The position numbers and the translations under genes are program-made. This document shows positions 35,380 through 46,374 of a stretch of 64,000 bases of DNA, in pieces (position 1 is the stretch's first letter; each line of letters begins with the position of its first letter). The DNA comes from Polytrichum commune (lineage: Eukaryota; Streptophyta; Polytrichopsida; Polytrichales; Polytrichaceae): the NCBI GenBank assembly GCA_950295325.1, contig OX485806.1, positions 1,304,001 to 1,368,000 of the forward strand, given 5' to 3'. The notes below the pieces were generated by a model. It had not been told where the DNA came from, did not search any database, and worked only from the letters and a program-made list of their open reading frames with translations.

Positions 35380-38300
35380 TTGTTCGCGGATGCCCTATAC
35401 AGATGCACGTCGACCTCGTCCGATGCAACTCGCATCACTTTGACAATCTGTGCTTTACCGAGCAACGATCTGCAGCCTTCCGTGTTTAGGCTCTCAGGTT
35501 CAAACGGACTTTCTTGATTTTGGCGGTATCTCGGTAACGTAGAAATTCTGGATTGCTTACTCAAACCACCGTGTGAAACCATGCAGTTGCTGATACTGGA
35601 CCCGGGATGACTACTCGCGAGCTTCAAGATTTCTTTCCTATGTACAACAAGCGATTTGACTCTGTTCTCTGCACCGGACATGCCATGTCCTGGAGTAAGT
35701 AGGACATGTATCTGTAATTGATGGATGTCTAATTCACAAGTTATTCGACATACATTCAGTTATTGAAAAGCTAAATCTAATTCGCATACGTCTTCTCGAC
35801 AAACTTCGAATCCTCAGGCTTGGAGAAGTTTCGGAAGTTAACGTTGTAAATTAACAGAATCAATTTGTTGTACAGGTGGAGTTGTAGCGGTTGAAACGAC
35901 AGGTACTCGATCTTGTGGCTTATTTTCTGCGTTCGAGGTCAATTTCGGGATACTGAGTAAAAAATTTGAAATCTATTAGATTTATGAGATAAGAGTGGAT
36001 TACACATACATTTATGGACATTTTATTCACATCTCACAGATGTCGGAGAGGACAATCTTCGTCATTATGAAATACGAATGAAGTCGAAAAATTCAGGTCC
36101 TGAAGTTCTCCAGTTTCCTCGTTCTGGAAAGTCGACGAACCTTTTCCGGTATTCCTCGACTTTCCCGTCTCCTTGATTGTATTCTGTTACGAAATGAACA
36201 CCCGCTCCTGCATTTGAGGTTTCAGAGTCAGTGTCTCTCTCCCGGTCCATCGAATATACCTGTGCAATAATTTTTTTAAACTTGGAGAATGTGATACAGA
36301 TTATTTTATCTTTTTGTCAAAACAAGCTTGGCTGTCCTGTATCTTCCTTTGACTTGAATGCGCACTGTGATTGCAGAGGGACAGTAATCTCAATCCTAAT
36401 CAAAGGTCACATTCAAGATTTTGTTAAGTTTGCCATAAGTCTCTGCGAAAAGGTATTTTCCAGATTTGTAAATCATTGATTATTACGTACCAATACACAT
36501 GAGCTGTTCTGGATATTGATGAAATGGAAAAAAACTCAATGGTGAATTATGGTGTTCCCCGTTGCACGTAGTCCCCAAACAAGATCATTGTAGGTGCTTT
36601 CTTGGCCCTTCACCAATTGTACAGGATTTGACTCTGTCCTTTTCTCTCTGCAGACATCTATGCTGAAGCTGACGGTAATGTCAGGCTCATCCGCTCAAGC
36701 TAAAAATAGAAAGGCCATCCAATTGCTTCCATTTCTCCTTTCATCATCTTTTGCTCAAATGAACTCATAGTATAATTAGGTAGTGCTTTCAGAAAGGACT
36801 ATGGATGCGTAATATTTACCTGTGACTCTAAACACATCTTGTCAATTTGCAGAACGTAACGATTGATCTCTGCTTACAAAGCGTGCATGACCTTTCTGGT
36901 CAGCAGATGATTGGACTTACAATTTGTGACAGTAGTATCAGATCGCTGGTGGACTATGCATCATTTGAACGGCTAGGTATTGGAGTAGTTGAGTACCTTA
37001 GTTGCCACAAATGCGGATTCCAAGAAGGATCACCAGCGGACGTGCGCTTCCGGTATAATTTTGTTTCTTCAATGCAGTTTCTGTCCTCCCCCTTTACAAA
37101 AGAAAATTGCGGTTGAATACTGCAAAGAGTTTGGATCTATTATTAAACTTGAGCAGTCTCCTAAGGTTCGTTGCTCTTAGGCTGGCTATAGATCTCTACG
37201 AGTTACGATGGCGTAAAGCGGTTGTTCTAATCATTTGGAATTTTACAGGGAGCTCGTGCTAATTGGAAAAGGTCAGGCTAGATCGACTGACAAGATATGG
37301 ACATCTGACGCTTGCGTTGTCCTTATGGACAAGGCTATGGCAGATGAGGTCTTTCCGAATGATGACCTCAATACATCAGTGGTAACCTCTGCATATAAAC
37401 CCTCGGTCAAAAGGACGAATCGCTTAATAACCTCATCGGCAGTCAAGGACGTGCAGTCGTTAGCACTTTCTTTGATTTTCCTGACCAGGCTACAAAGTGT
37501 ATTGCGAGCAAGAACGTTCTTTCATTCACGAAAGGTGATCTGTCCATGTGCATAGGATCTGAGGTATTGAAGATCTGTTTTCAGGTGTCTTACTTCGAGG
37601 ATGGCTGTTGGACCCCGGCTCCTGAATCAGTTCTTCGAGGCCTGACCACGGTAGACTGGTCCAAATTCGGGCTGACAATGAAGGAGTGCCGGGCAGTGGA
37701 ATCGGGGGCTCTGGCAATTCAATTTGAACATCCGAGTAGATTTTCTTTTTTCTTTTTCGTTTTGCACATCCACCACAACTCAAATATCCACCACATCCAA
37801 TTTGGTAAATTACAGCTCTTCCACTCTGCAGTCGGATGAGACCGCATTTAATTACAAATATTTATCTTGAGAAACTTAGTGTACACGCAATTTGATCAAG
37901 CTTTTATAACAGAAGACTGTCCCTTACGCGCCTCTAAGTTAACTCACGTTCACTCCATTATCTGAACTTTGTATCTCCTTAACTACTCTGCACCTATTCG
38001 GAGAAGAAAGTGTCCACCAGGTGGAGATGGGTTGGTGAAAGTGGCAGTTGAGGCGAGTCTCACCGAGTTGAAAATCAATCTGCCTCAGCTGTTTGTGAGT
38101 AACCGTGCCTTAAAGGTATGTTACCGTTTCAAGCCTTAATTCTAGCACACTCTATTCTCTTTCCAGAGTGGAGTATTTCGAGATGTGCTAAGAAATCTCA
38201 TTCATTAGCGCTAAGGTGGCTCCTAGAGTCTGTTTTCTACATTCAATTTTTGTCTGAAGCTACAACATCTGAGTACATCGTCCAGAAATCGTATGTGTTT

Positions 38301-38687
38301 AACCTTAGTTGATTCCAGAAGTAGTGCATAATTGATGGTCGTTTCCTCCTGACCTTTAGGAGTTTTTTCATTTGGCAGCTGCAACAAATTGCATCTGATC
38401 TCTCTGAATGCATAGCAAGTATAGTCACCTCCTCTACGAATGAGAATTTCTTGGAGGAATGTGCATCAATTGTGCACCTACCTGTCACTGATTTGAACCA
38501 GTTGGAGACCCTCATACGCGCAAAGATGTTTGAATTGATTACAAAATCCGATGGATTCCCGAAGCGAAATTCACTGCCAGATCATGGAAGTGATTCTGAA
38601 GGCAACAAGTTTCCAGAAATCGACGAGGATGACGAGGGCTCATCATTCTCCGATGATGATGATGATGACGACACAGAGTCCTCTTGA
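35380..38687 (+). CDS. MTOPVIB: meiotic topoisomerase VIB-like protein, 5' end not found
   Basis: Likely role: partner of SPO11 in making meiotic double-strand breaks. Exons: 35380-35497, 35587-35694, 35876-35937, 36097-36230, 36377-36452, 36654-36674, 36853-37052, 37078-37165, 37249-37271, 37443-37804, 38021-38115, 38379-38687. All phases agree over 531 codons. Seen: VADTGPGMTTRELQDF, the DxGxG motif of GHKL ATPase folds; TSMLKLTNVTIDLCLQ; LRGLTTVDWSKFGLTM; VAVEASLTELK; a final acidic run of seven aspartates. These match, in order, the pattern I remember for plant MTOPVIB (GHKL region, then transducer-like region). That match is from memory, not a search. The small exons at 36097, 36654 and 37249 rest on phase and weak similarity. 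The initiating exon must lie left of 35380, perhaps beyond the 200-bp repeats; the ATG at 34581 is not convincing. Confidence 0.6.
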
Positions 38688-39420
38688 GGTATTGGACGCT
38701 GCAATCTCTGGCTTATGTCTAAAACCCTAACGTAGCAAAGAAATTTCACCATAATTGTGCTCTACAGAATCATCCAGCCACTTCAATTGTGCAAATGTAA
38801 CATTGAACTTGCATTGGGATGCATGGAACCTTTTGTCTCTATCCATGGCTCAGGAGGTTTCATTTCTCGACTAATGACAACTTCTCGAAAAGTGAGTTAA
38901 CAAATACAGTATATTGTCAGCATGGTTGTAACTTGTGACTTGAACGTATTTGTACTTTATCTCTAGCCCTACAGAGTAGCTAGAAATTAACCAACCGCCG
39001 TAAGCACCTGTAATCTGTTACCAAAGCAGAACTACTCTAATACACTACAATTGTCCATGAGATGAGCAATCCTATTTACAATTGACTTAGCTTTTCACAT
39101 AGCCATCTCGAAAATCCGTTGCACTCTTCAGACCTTGCTAGTCACAGAACTCGCCATAGCATTCACCCTCGCACTCCCTGCAGCACTCCTCACAAGGGCA
39201 TTCACAGTCTTTCAGGTTGGGACAATCTGGGCCTGCAGTCCATGCCGAGTGGCTTGCTAAGCGCCTCATGATCTCATATGGAAAACAATTACCAGTAAAT
39301 TGTTCCAGATGAGCTGAACCTGCTTAAATATTTGGAGCCGATGGCATACAAAATTAGAAAAGTTTGGAGCTTTTGGATGAATCTAGAATATTCTAGAGAC
39401 CTGGCGTTGAGTTTGAACAG
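38688..39420. other. convergent intergenic region
   Basis: The space between the 3' ends of the topoisomerase VIB-like gene (plus) and the adenylate kinase gene (minus) probably holds both 3' untranslated regions. A cysteine-rich plus-strand stretch near 39150-39235 (repeated TGC/CAC) has no open frame of useful length. Confidence 0.4.
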
Positions 39421-41058
39421 TTAGCTTATGTTCGCACAAGCATCATTAATTTGTTGGGGTGAACTCGGTCTTGAAGAGCCCGTGGAACTCGGTCTGGAAG
39501 TCGATCTGGAACGAGGTCTTCGGAAGGCTGTGATGGCACTATATATTTCCTTGTACACCTCATCTGGGGGTGGCACAGATGAAACCTACAGAAAACAAAT
39601 GAAATGACACTACTGTCATAAGAGTGCTTACATAGTGGACATAAGTAGTGCAGGCTTGGGTGTTTCGCGTGTTCTGGAAAATTTATCATTGACTGTCGTG
39701 GACCTTTCACATTTGATTGATTTTGGTTTCTGAGACGCGATAAGAACAATTACCTTGAGGACGAGACCGTGGCCAAAGTTGTCATAGAATCCTACAACAG
39801 GCAGCGATTCCTTCTGGAATGTCTCAAAGCGCTTGATGATGGTGGCCGCATTGTCGTCACTCCGTCCACTTGTCTCTCCTCTCTTCAAAAGCCTCTTCTC
39901 CATCTCCACCTTTGGGCAGTCTAGAAAGATTACGAGCTTCGGTGTCCCCACCTGCACAGACACGGTCATTTCTATTTTTCTTGAATTTTGTTTGAGGGAG
40001 TACGGCATTTGGCTTGAGCACCTCAAAGCACCCATACTAATTTAACTTTGGAGATTGCCCTGTTAGGGTTTTAGTGTCAAACGTAGCATACAGGAGAAGT
40101 CTTGGTTGGAATCATCTGAGAAATTTGGGCGGTTGAACTCTCTCTGAGGAGTTGTGTTAAGCATAAGTCTCAATGCACCGAGTTGTAATTCAACTTCAAT
40201 GTTTAATATGTTTGATGCGACACATCCTTGGCAATTGACATTTGTTTCGACTTGGTTGCAACTATAGTTGGTCTTCTTGAAGTCACACAAGAAATAAATT
40301 ACATCACATGTCATGCTTTCTCCTAATTCTAGTTGTTGTCACTCCAATTTGTATTTCAATCTCCAAGTCAAATTCTAGGCTTTAGTATAGTCATAGAGAT
40401 TGCATAATTGATAGGTGACCTCATTAAACCTCATACGTTCTTAGTAGTAAGTTAAGTTAGGCTCTCCAAATGTATTGAAAATCATAGACGCATAGGTATT
40501 GAGTGTATTAGATTGATGAAAAGACTTTTTCTAACTTAACCCCTTAACACTTTTAGCATGTTTATACTTATTATGTAATTTTATACTGGAAGATATGGAA
40601 TTGTCATCAAACTCTCTCCAAGTTACTTTATGTCCAAATGCCAAGAAAATTACATTGGAAGACAACAAACTATCACTATGTGTTAAAAAGTTGCATTAAA
40701 ATCCATATTCAAGTTGTATAATTTAAATTTTTTATATATGAGAGGCCCAAATTGGGTTCCAAAAGTGTTTAAGTTACCTTCTTTTCAAAAGCTTCAGCTT
40801 GGTCAACAGCACGGGGAAACCCATCAATGAGGTAGCCCTTTGCTTTCTTTTTGCCCTGCTTCATGGCATTTTTCAAGAGCTCCAAAGTGACCTCTACTGG
40901 CACTAATAGCCCCTCCTTCATCAACTTCTCACAATTCTTCCCAACATCTGTCCCCTTTTTCACCTCATCCCGAAGTAAATCTCCCGCTGAGAGATGCAAG
41001 AACCCAAAGTCGCGCACAATTCTCTCACATTGTGTACCTTTCCCACTCCCCGGCCCAC
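39421..41058 (-). CDS. AK1 / UMP-CMP kinase-type nucleoside monophosphate kinase, first exon missing
   Basis: Role: moves a phosphate from ATP to AMP or a pyrimidine monophosphate. Exons on the minus strand: 40778-41058, 39754-39951, 39421-39585; they join in phase 0. Seen: P-loop [14 protein letters not shown]-binding [11 protein letters not shown] and [36 protein letters not shown], then the short-lid [11 protein letters not shown] and a closing [12 protein letters not shown] helix. The short-lid motif is that of AK1-type kinases rather than the plant UMP kinases I know (NQGREDDN). A tail of about 30 residues rich in Arg and Ser ([20 protein letters not shown]) follows. Exon 40778-41058 starts inside the first glycine of the P-loop, so an upstream exon must encode the first beta strand. 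I could not find it; the in-frame ATGs at 41072-41113 lie beyond the likely acceptor. Confidence 0.8.
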
Positions 41059-43208
41059 CTAAACCAACCCCCATCACTAAATCCAATGAGCATGTCAAAA
41101 GTGTGTTGATCAATTTTAAGATTTCTCACATTAGGGTTTTTTTAGGTATTTCCTCCCTAAACATGATGAGTTGATGTATTAAAAATAGGTCATTTGGCTT
41201 TCTCTGCAAATCCTTACATATTAGCCCTAAGCCACCAAAGGAAATTGGAACAAGCTTGGAACAAGAGCCTATTATTTGAATTTTGCATACCTATCATGAA
41301 TTCATAGTCGCAATCAAAGCAACTCTTTTGAGTTCTTGTTTAGGAGGGATTTTTGATTCATTGAACTCTACATATATTGGAAAGTTGCGGTTGTATACCC
41401 AAGACAAAAACAATTGGCCGCTCTCGTTTGTGGCGATGATGGTGATGGCTGCACTTTGCGTGACCCATGTCTCAAAATGATTGTGTATAACTCAAAAATG
41501 GCCACCAACACCACGTCACACCCCAAGCACGCAAACACCTTCAAGATGGCATCTCTTTGCAAACATCTTAAGCCGATAATTGTCAATATATAGAACTTGT
41601 GAATGAGTATGTCATCTATCCCATTTACAGTATCATAAATTTCAACTTGACTTACAAATATGGAGCACACATAAAAAGTTGAGATTGTCCACTTGGCTTT
41701 ATTGAGGCCTTATAATAGGTCAAATAATTGTATTTATTGTGACCTTTGGAATGTGTTGTGAAATCATGCCATGTAGATTGGTCATTAGATGAAATTTTAT
41801 CAAAGAATGCGGGATCTTTATTACTTTAATTTCTTACAAAAAATAATGGAAGACAACATTTGTCATTCATAAACATAAGTGCACTTCTTTAGAGAAGTAG
41901 AGTAACAATTGGTTCAATGTCATGTACGAATCAATATCGTGCCATGTGTAAAGTCATTGTCATGAAACATTTGTGCACTAATAAAGAAAAGGAACTAAAA
42001 TACAACAAAACATCAATATTATTACTGATGTGACTTGGATTCCATTGGCCCAATCATGCACAATTTTATGAGATGTCCTTGTGTTACTATTGCTTTGCAA
42101 TTATGTAGAGGAGAGAAGATCGTGAATTCATACTATCTACATGCACAAAGTGACTAATGGGGTGAAGAGCAATTTAAAATGTCCTTTCAAGCCCAAAGGT
42201 TGGCTTTTATACATAATATATATCTTCAACACTATGAACCCTTGGGCAACATAAAATGAACGGATCCTGCACATCACTAATATTAAGGGTTTTCATTTTG
42301 TTTTCTATCTTCAACACAGCCAAAGGAGGTTGCAAGTTAGAGTTAAGGCCCTACAAGTTGGACTTTAAGCGTTGCTACAAATTGAAGGCTAATGTTTGTT
42401 GGTTCAAACCGTGGTTCATTAGTGTTGTAAGTTCATCGCTGGTGGTGGTTTGATCGGCGCTACAAGGTGCAAGTTAGCTCTAGATGCATGTTGCTAGTAA
42501 ACCCTAAGCTTTCACATCCTAGGGTTTGGGTTCTTTCATGAGGCCTAGGCTTCGGGGTGGATAGTTATCCATAGCGACATGTGGAAGTAAGTTCTATGTT
42601 GGGATCTTGTTGGGATCCACACAGATCCTCCGCGACGTTAATTGATCGTCACACTTCCCCTTAGTAATTGTTGTTGTGGAATCCTTCTCACCAACGCATG
42701 TGTTTTGGAGGAGTTAATTGCAGCGTAAGGAATAATCAATCCACATGATGCAAAATTAATAATCAATTATCTGGAGAAATAACTCATCATACTTCTAAAC
42801 CAATCACATTAATTAAGCCCAATTTACAAAAAAGAAAAGTATGATTATCAAAGGTACATGACATTGTCAACAAGGTAGATACTGACGAAAGAGAATCTCA
42901 GAAAACGCATAGAATATTCCAGCCACAAGCAATCTGAAGACACCTTGTTGCACTGGAATTACTAAGTATTACACTTGTTGAATGCGCCACCAGAATGCTG
43001 TTTGAAAATAATTATTAGACAGGAGAAGTGAAATCTTATGGTTCTTCGGATCTGTAATTAGTGGACATCATATTCTCTGAAATTGGAGTGGACTCTGCTT
43101 TCGAGGACATGAGAATGCTAGGCAGATCATTGACGTGTGACTCAAACAAATTCCTCAAAGTTACTGCATTAAACATGCAGCATACGATAGTTGTGTAAAA
43201 AATTTCAA
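41059..43208. other. AT-rich stretch, probably intron or intergenic DNA
   Basis: This lies upstream (minus direction) of the kinase exons. The missing first exon should be here or further right. No frame encodes the expected beta strand. No mobile-element ends are seen. Confidence 0.4.
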
Positions 43209-43852
43209 CAACTTTTCTCAAGAAACGATGCTGTTGCTGCAGCCATGCCCATGCGCTCAAGAGGTGGCAAATCTTTCAGAGCCTCAAAATCAATCTGGAA
43301 TATTAGAAGGTAGTTGAACTTTTGAGAATTTCAGCAAGACCTAAATTTTCTCTTAATCTAAGATGGGAACAGTATCTCTACACTAGGAAACATGGCAACA
43401 CACCTGAAAGGGGTTCTTGCAATTTGGGGCCCCTATCCATGAATCAATGTTTCAACTAGTGTCAACTTAAGCGAGGGTTTTCCAGATTTGCATTCGAGTG
43501 ATCTAGGGTATCTAAGTTTTTGGGAAACCATCTCTCATTGTATGCCTCAAGTGAAGAAGTGGTCTATAAAGAGGAAAGTAGTGTATGTGTATCTCCAGTT
43601 TATCAATCTTATTTGGAAGGGGCCCTTATCTTTGTTACCCAAGAACGATGTTTTTAGGAAGTGGTAAAGGTTGTTATTCTCCTTATGGACAGCAAAGCTT
43701 ACCTTCCCACCAAATGTTGTGGCATTAGTGGTGTTTTCGGGAGTGGAGTAGGAATGCGTTTGATGATTTTGTGATCGTGGTTTCTGCTCACGTCTACTGT
43801 TGATGGTTTCATCCCCGAAAAGTAGTTCAGTTCCTATAATCTCATCATCCAT
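43209..43852 (-). CDS. two unrecognised exons
   Basis: Exon a at 43703-43852 starts with ATG (MDDEIIGTELLFGDETINSR), runs 50 codons and ends at a good donor, AAG|GTAAGC. Exon b starts at 43294 after TATTCCAG and reads on in the same phase as IDFEALKDLPPLERMGMAAA and TASFLEK, then meets a stop unless it is spliced near 43209. I do not recognise the protein. A longer frame over exon b (43036-43260) in another phase is probably a shadow. The exons lie on the same strand as the nucleotide kinase and upstream of it, so they could be its 5' exons or a separate, partial gene. Confidence 0.3.
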
Positions 43853-44939
43853 ATATCATGAGTGCTACTTGCAAATAGCATCTCAGTAGTTGTCAAGGCT
43901 GAAGTTAGGTCTTAGAGCTTTCAGCTGTAAGCAACGTTTTGTTGGGTCTTATGAACCACTCTACTAATTGGTGTATGTTTGCGACTTTATAGATGGTTGA
44001 TGAAGAAGATGTTGCCAATCGATGGGAACTACTAGTTGAGCCTCCCTTCTTGTACTTGATTGTGCTTTCAGATAAATTATGTTTTGCAGTGAATCATGTT
44101 GACGAGCTACAAATTCTAGTAACTTTGCGGGAAGGAAAAGTCAGGCATGAATCGACCTAGAAACTGAAACAGGCGAAAGCAACATTTTTTAGATAAAAGA
44201 AAATACAAGGTAAGGATTTTCTTAAACATCTATGTGCGGTCTATGCAAAGGTACACCTATTGAAGACAAGATGAAATGTGTTTCAAGTTGAAGGGTTGAA
44301 AGTTTGGAGTTGCACCCCAAAGGTTGTCCAGGAGTTGAAATTCCAAAAGTTATCATAGTCTCCTATGTGGTCCATGATGATGCAAGTTAGGGTCTACTAG
44401 GGTTTTGGAAACTTTGCTTCTATGGTTGGTGATTGTTTATCTAACTTTGACAAATTGAAATGGTGGTATTCATGATACGAATTTCTATCTGCCACGAAGT
44501 TGGTTTTGCCCATATTGGCTTGTTGCCCTCTTCCTCATGTTTAGGTGTCAAGCTTTCAATGTTTCTATAGCACATCACGATGATTTTGGTTCAAGAAGAA
44601 CTTCGGTCTCTAGAAGAGGCTGGAGTGAATAGAGTGTTTGTTCGTAGAACATCCTAGGCCACGCCCTGGGGCAATGGCATTAGATGTAAAATTACTTCAC
44701 CCTTAGTAGGAGTAGATACTATATGTAGTATCTAATAACCTATACCGGTAACTGGTAGCATGTAACCGTTTTTAGCAAAAATCATCCAGTAACATGGCAC
44801 TACTTTAGGGGGCAAGGTATAGCGGGTTGTGAGTTTATTTATTTATTTATGGTCAGTCCTGGAGGTCTATGACAGTTTGTCAATTCTTTAGTCTTCGTTT
44901 ATGAACTAGTATTGAGTGTGCATATTGTGTGGCGATTAT
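43853..44939. other. gene-free stretch
   Basis: No open frame with a recognisable product was found. A short TTTATTTATTTATTTATGG run lies at about 44835. Nothing else can be supported. Confidence 0.45.
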
Positions 44940-46374
44940 GTTAAATTGTTTGAATGTACTTTTGATTTTCAGGATAAAGAGTTTAAGCATTGTTTCTAGG
45001 TTTTTCATTGATGGGATGTGTGTTGTGACCTTTGCATTTGTGACTAATACCATGAGTGAGGCTACTTTCCATCCCCTTGTTATGACTAAGATGTTGTTTA
45101 TGAGCGGTTGGTATTTTGTGGTTATCCTATCAAGGGTTTTTGTAGCAAATATGTCATTACAATATGTAAATTCTATAAATTATATGGTGAGTTCTGGTGC
45201 AAGGGCTTTTGGTGGGGGATGCTTGTATAGGTGGCCAAAGACGCACAATGTGTAAGGTTTAAGCATGATGTTGCAATGGCATCTTTGGGCACCACATGTG
45301 CACGGTAATAACCATGTTGGCATTGTGTTTTCTTGAGGTAGTTCATTATGCGTTTTTGCATTCATAAGTGTATAGTGTCTTGATACTTTAATTGATAAAA
45401 TGAGTTTATGTATTTCCCATACAACTTTATTGTGTCTTTTTGTTATTAGTGCATGGATGTGTTGTTGTTTGCATTTAAGTAGTACATGTAGCCATGTATC
45501 CCGCATATGATGAGTTTCGGATAGGGCATGTTTTCGATGGGTGGACTTCTTTACCGAAGAAGAGTTGCTTTCGGGCATGACCCATATTGTCCAGTTCAGA
45601 ATTTTTTTTAGACATGTTTCTTGTTTATCCATGACGGTGAGGTTTGTCTAGAAGTCATTTGATAAGACTTTATCAATGTCATCGTTCTCGAGCTATTTGT
45701 GTAGTTGGTATGTTTGATTTGCAATAATTGCTAAGTTTTTTTTTTTGTCATTTCTAAGGATGTATTTTCCGAGGTGCCTAATGGGACCTTTGTTTGGTGT
45801 CTCTTGCATGGAGTGCCACCAGTCTTTCTGGAAGTAGTATGGTATAGGGTGTGCTTGTTCGTATGGTGTTGCAGCATCTCTGTGGTCTTGTTCATGTCCA
45901 TGTTTGGCTTGTGCGTTTACCTGTTCATTGCCATTGATGTTTGTGTGGGCTTTCATTTTGTGGAGTATTAACATTTTAATCATACCTTTTATGATTTTTT
46001 GTTTGGGTGGCTATTATGTAGAGTGGGGTGTTTGATTCAGGTATTTAAGAGGTATAGGACATTGAGGTTGTTTGTGAATACATGGGTTGGTTCATCACAG
46101 TATGTTGGGTGAGGAGTTGTAGGGTGTGGTGTATGGCCATCATTTCTGCTCATAATATGTTTTGTAGTCTCGGTTGTCTTTCTATGATTCTTAGGTCTTT
46201 GAAAGGGTTATAAGTTCCGTATCCCGTTTTTTCACGTTTCCAATGCGCATTGCTTGTTGCTTTACGTGGTTTGAATGACCCGTCTGTGTAGTAGCAAAAT
46301 TGTGGTGGATATTTAAGGGGTAGGCATCGTTTTGGGTTGATAATCAGTGGGGTATCTAGGGGTTGAATGATCAA
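44940..46374 (-). pseudogene. LINE-like ORF2 fragment: RNase H and C-terminal zinc-binding region
   Basis: Reading on the minus strand from 46374: FCYYTDGSFKP, the first catalytic block of RNase H, then GYGTYNP and LQNIL. From 45983: KMKAHTNINGNEQVNAQAKHG, the last RNase H block. Then ATPYEQAHPIPYYFQKDWW; then from 45632 HMRDTWLHVLLKCKQQHIHA and WLLPCTCGAQRCHC, with cysteine and histidine pairs. After an in-frame TAA at about 45178 the same reading resumes as FIEFTYCNDIF. Known: RNase H followed by a CCHC-like tail is usual in plant non-LTR retrotransposons. Several frameshifts and stops make it dead. Plus-strand frames here are shadows. Confidence 0.7.

Noticed and set aside
41072-41113. ATG codons opening the long kinase frame
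   Set aside because: Using them would give an N-terminus lacking the first beta strand of the kinase fold; an acceptor (TTTAG) lies right at the P-loop glycine, so this part is probably intron.
43036-43260. 74-codon minus frame (ending NYRSEEP)
   Set aside because: It is in a different phase from the exon supported by splice sites at 43294 and shows no known motif; it may still be part of an unknown gene.
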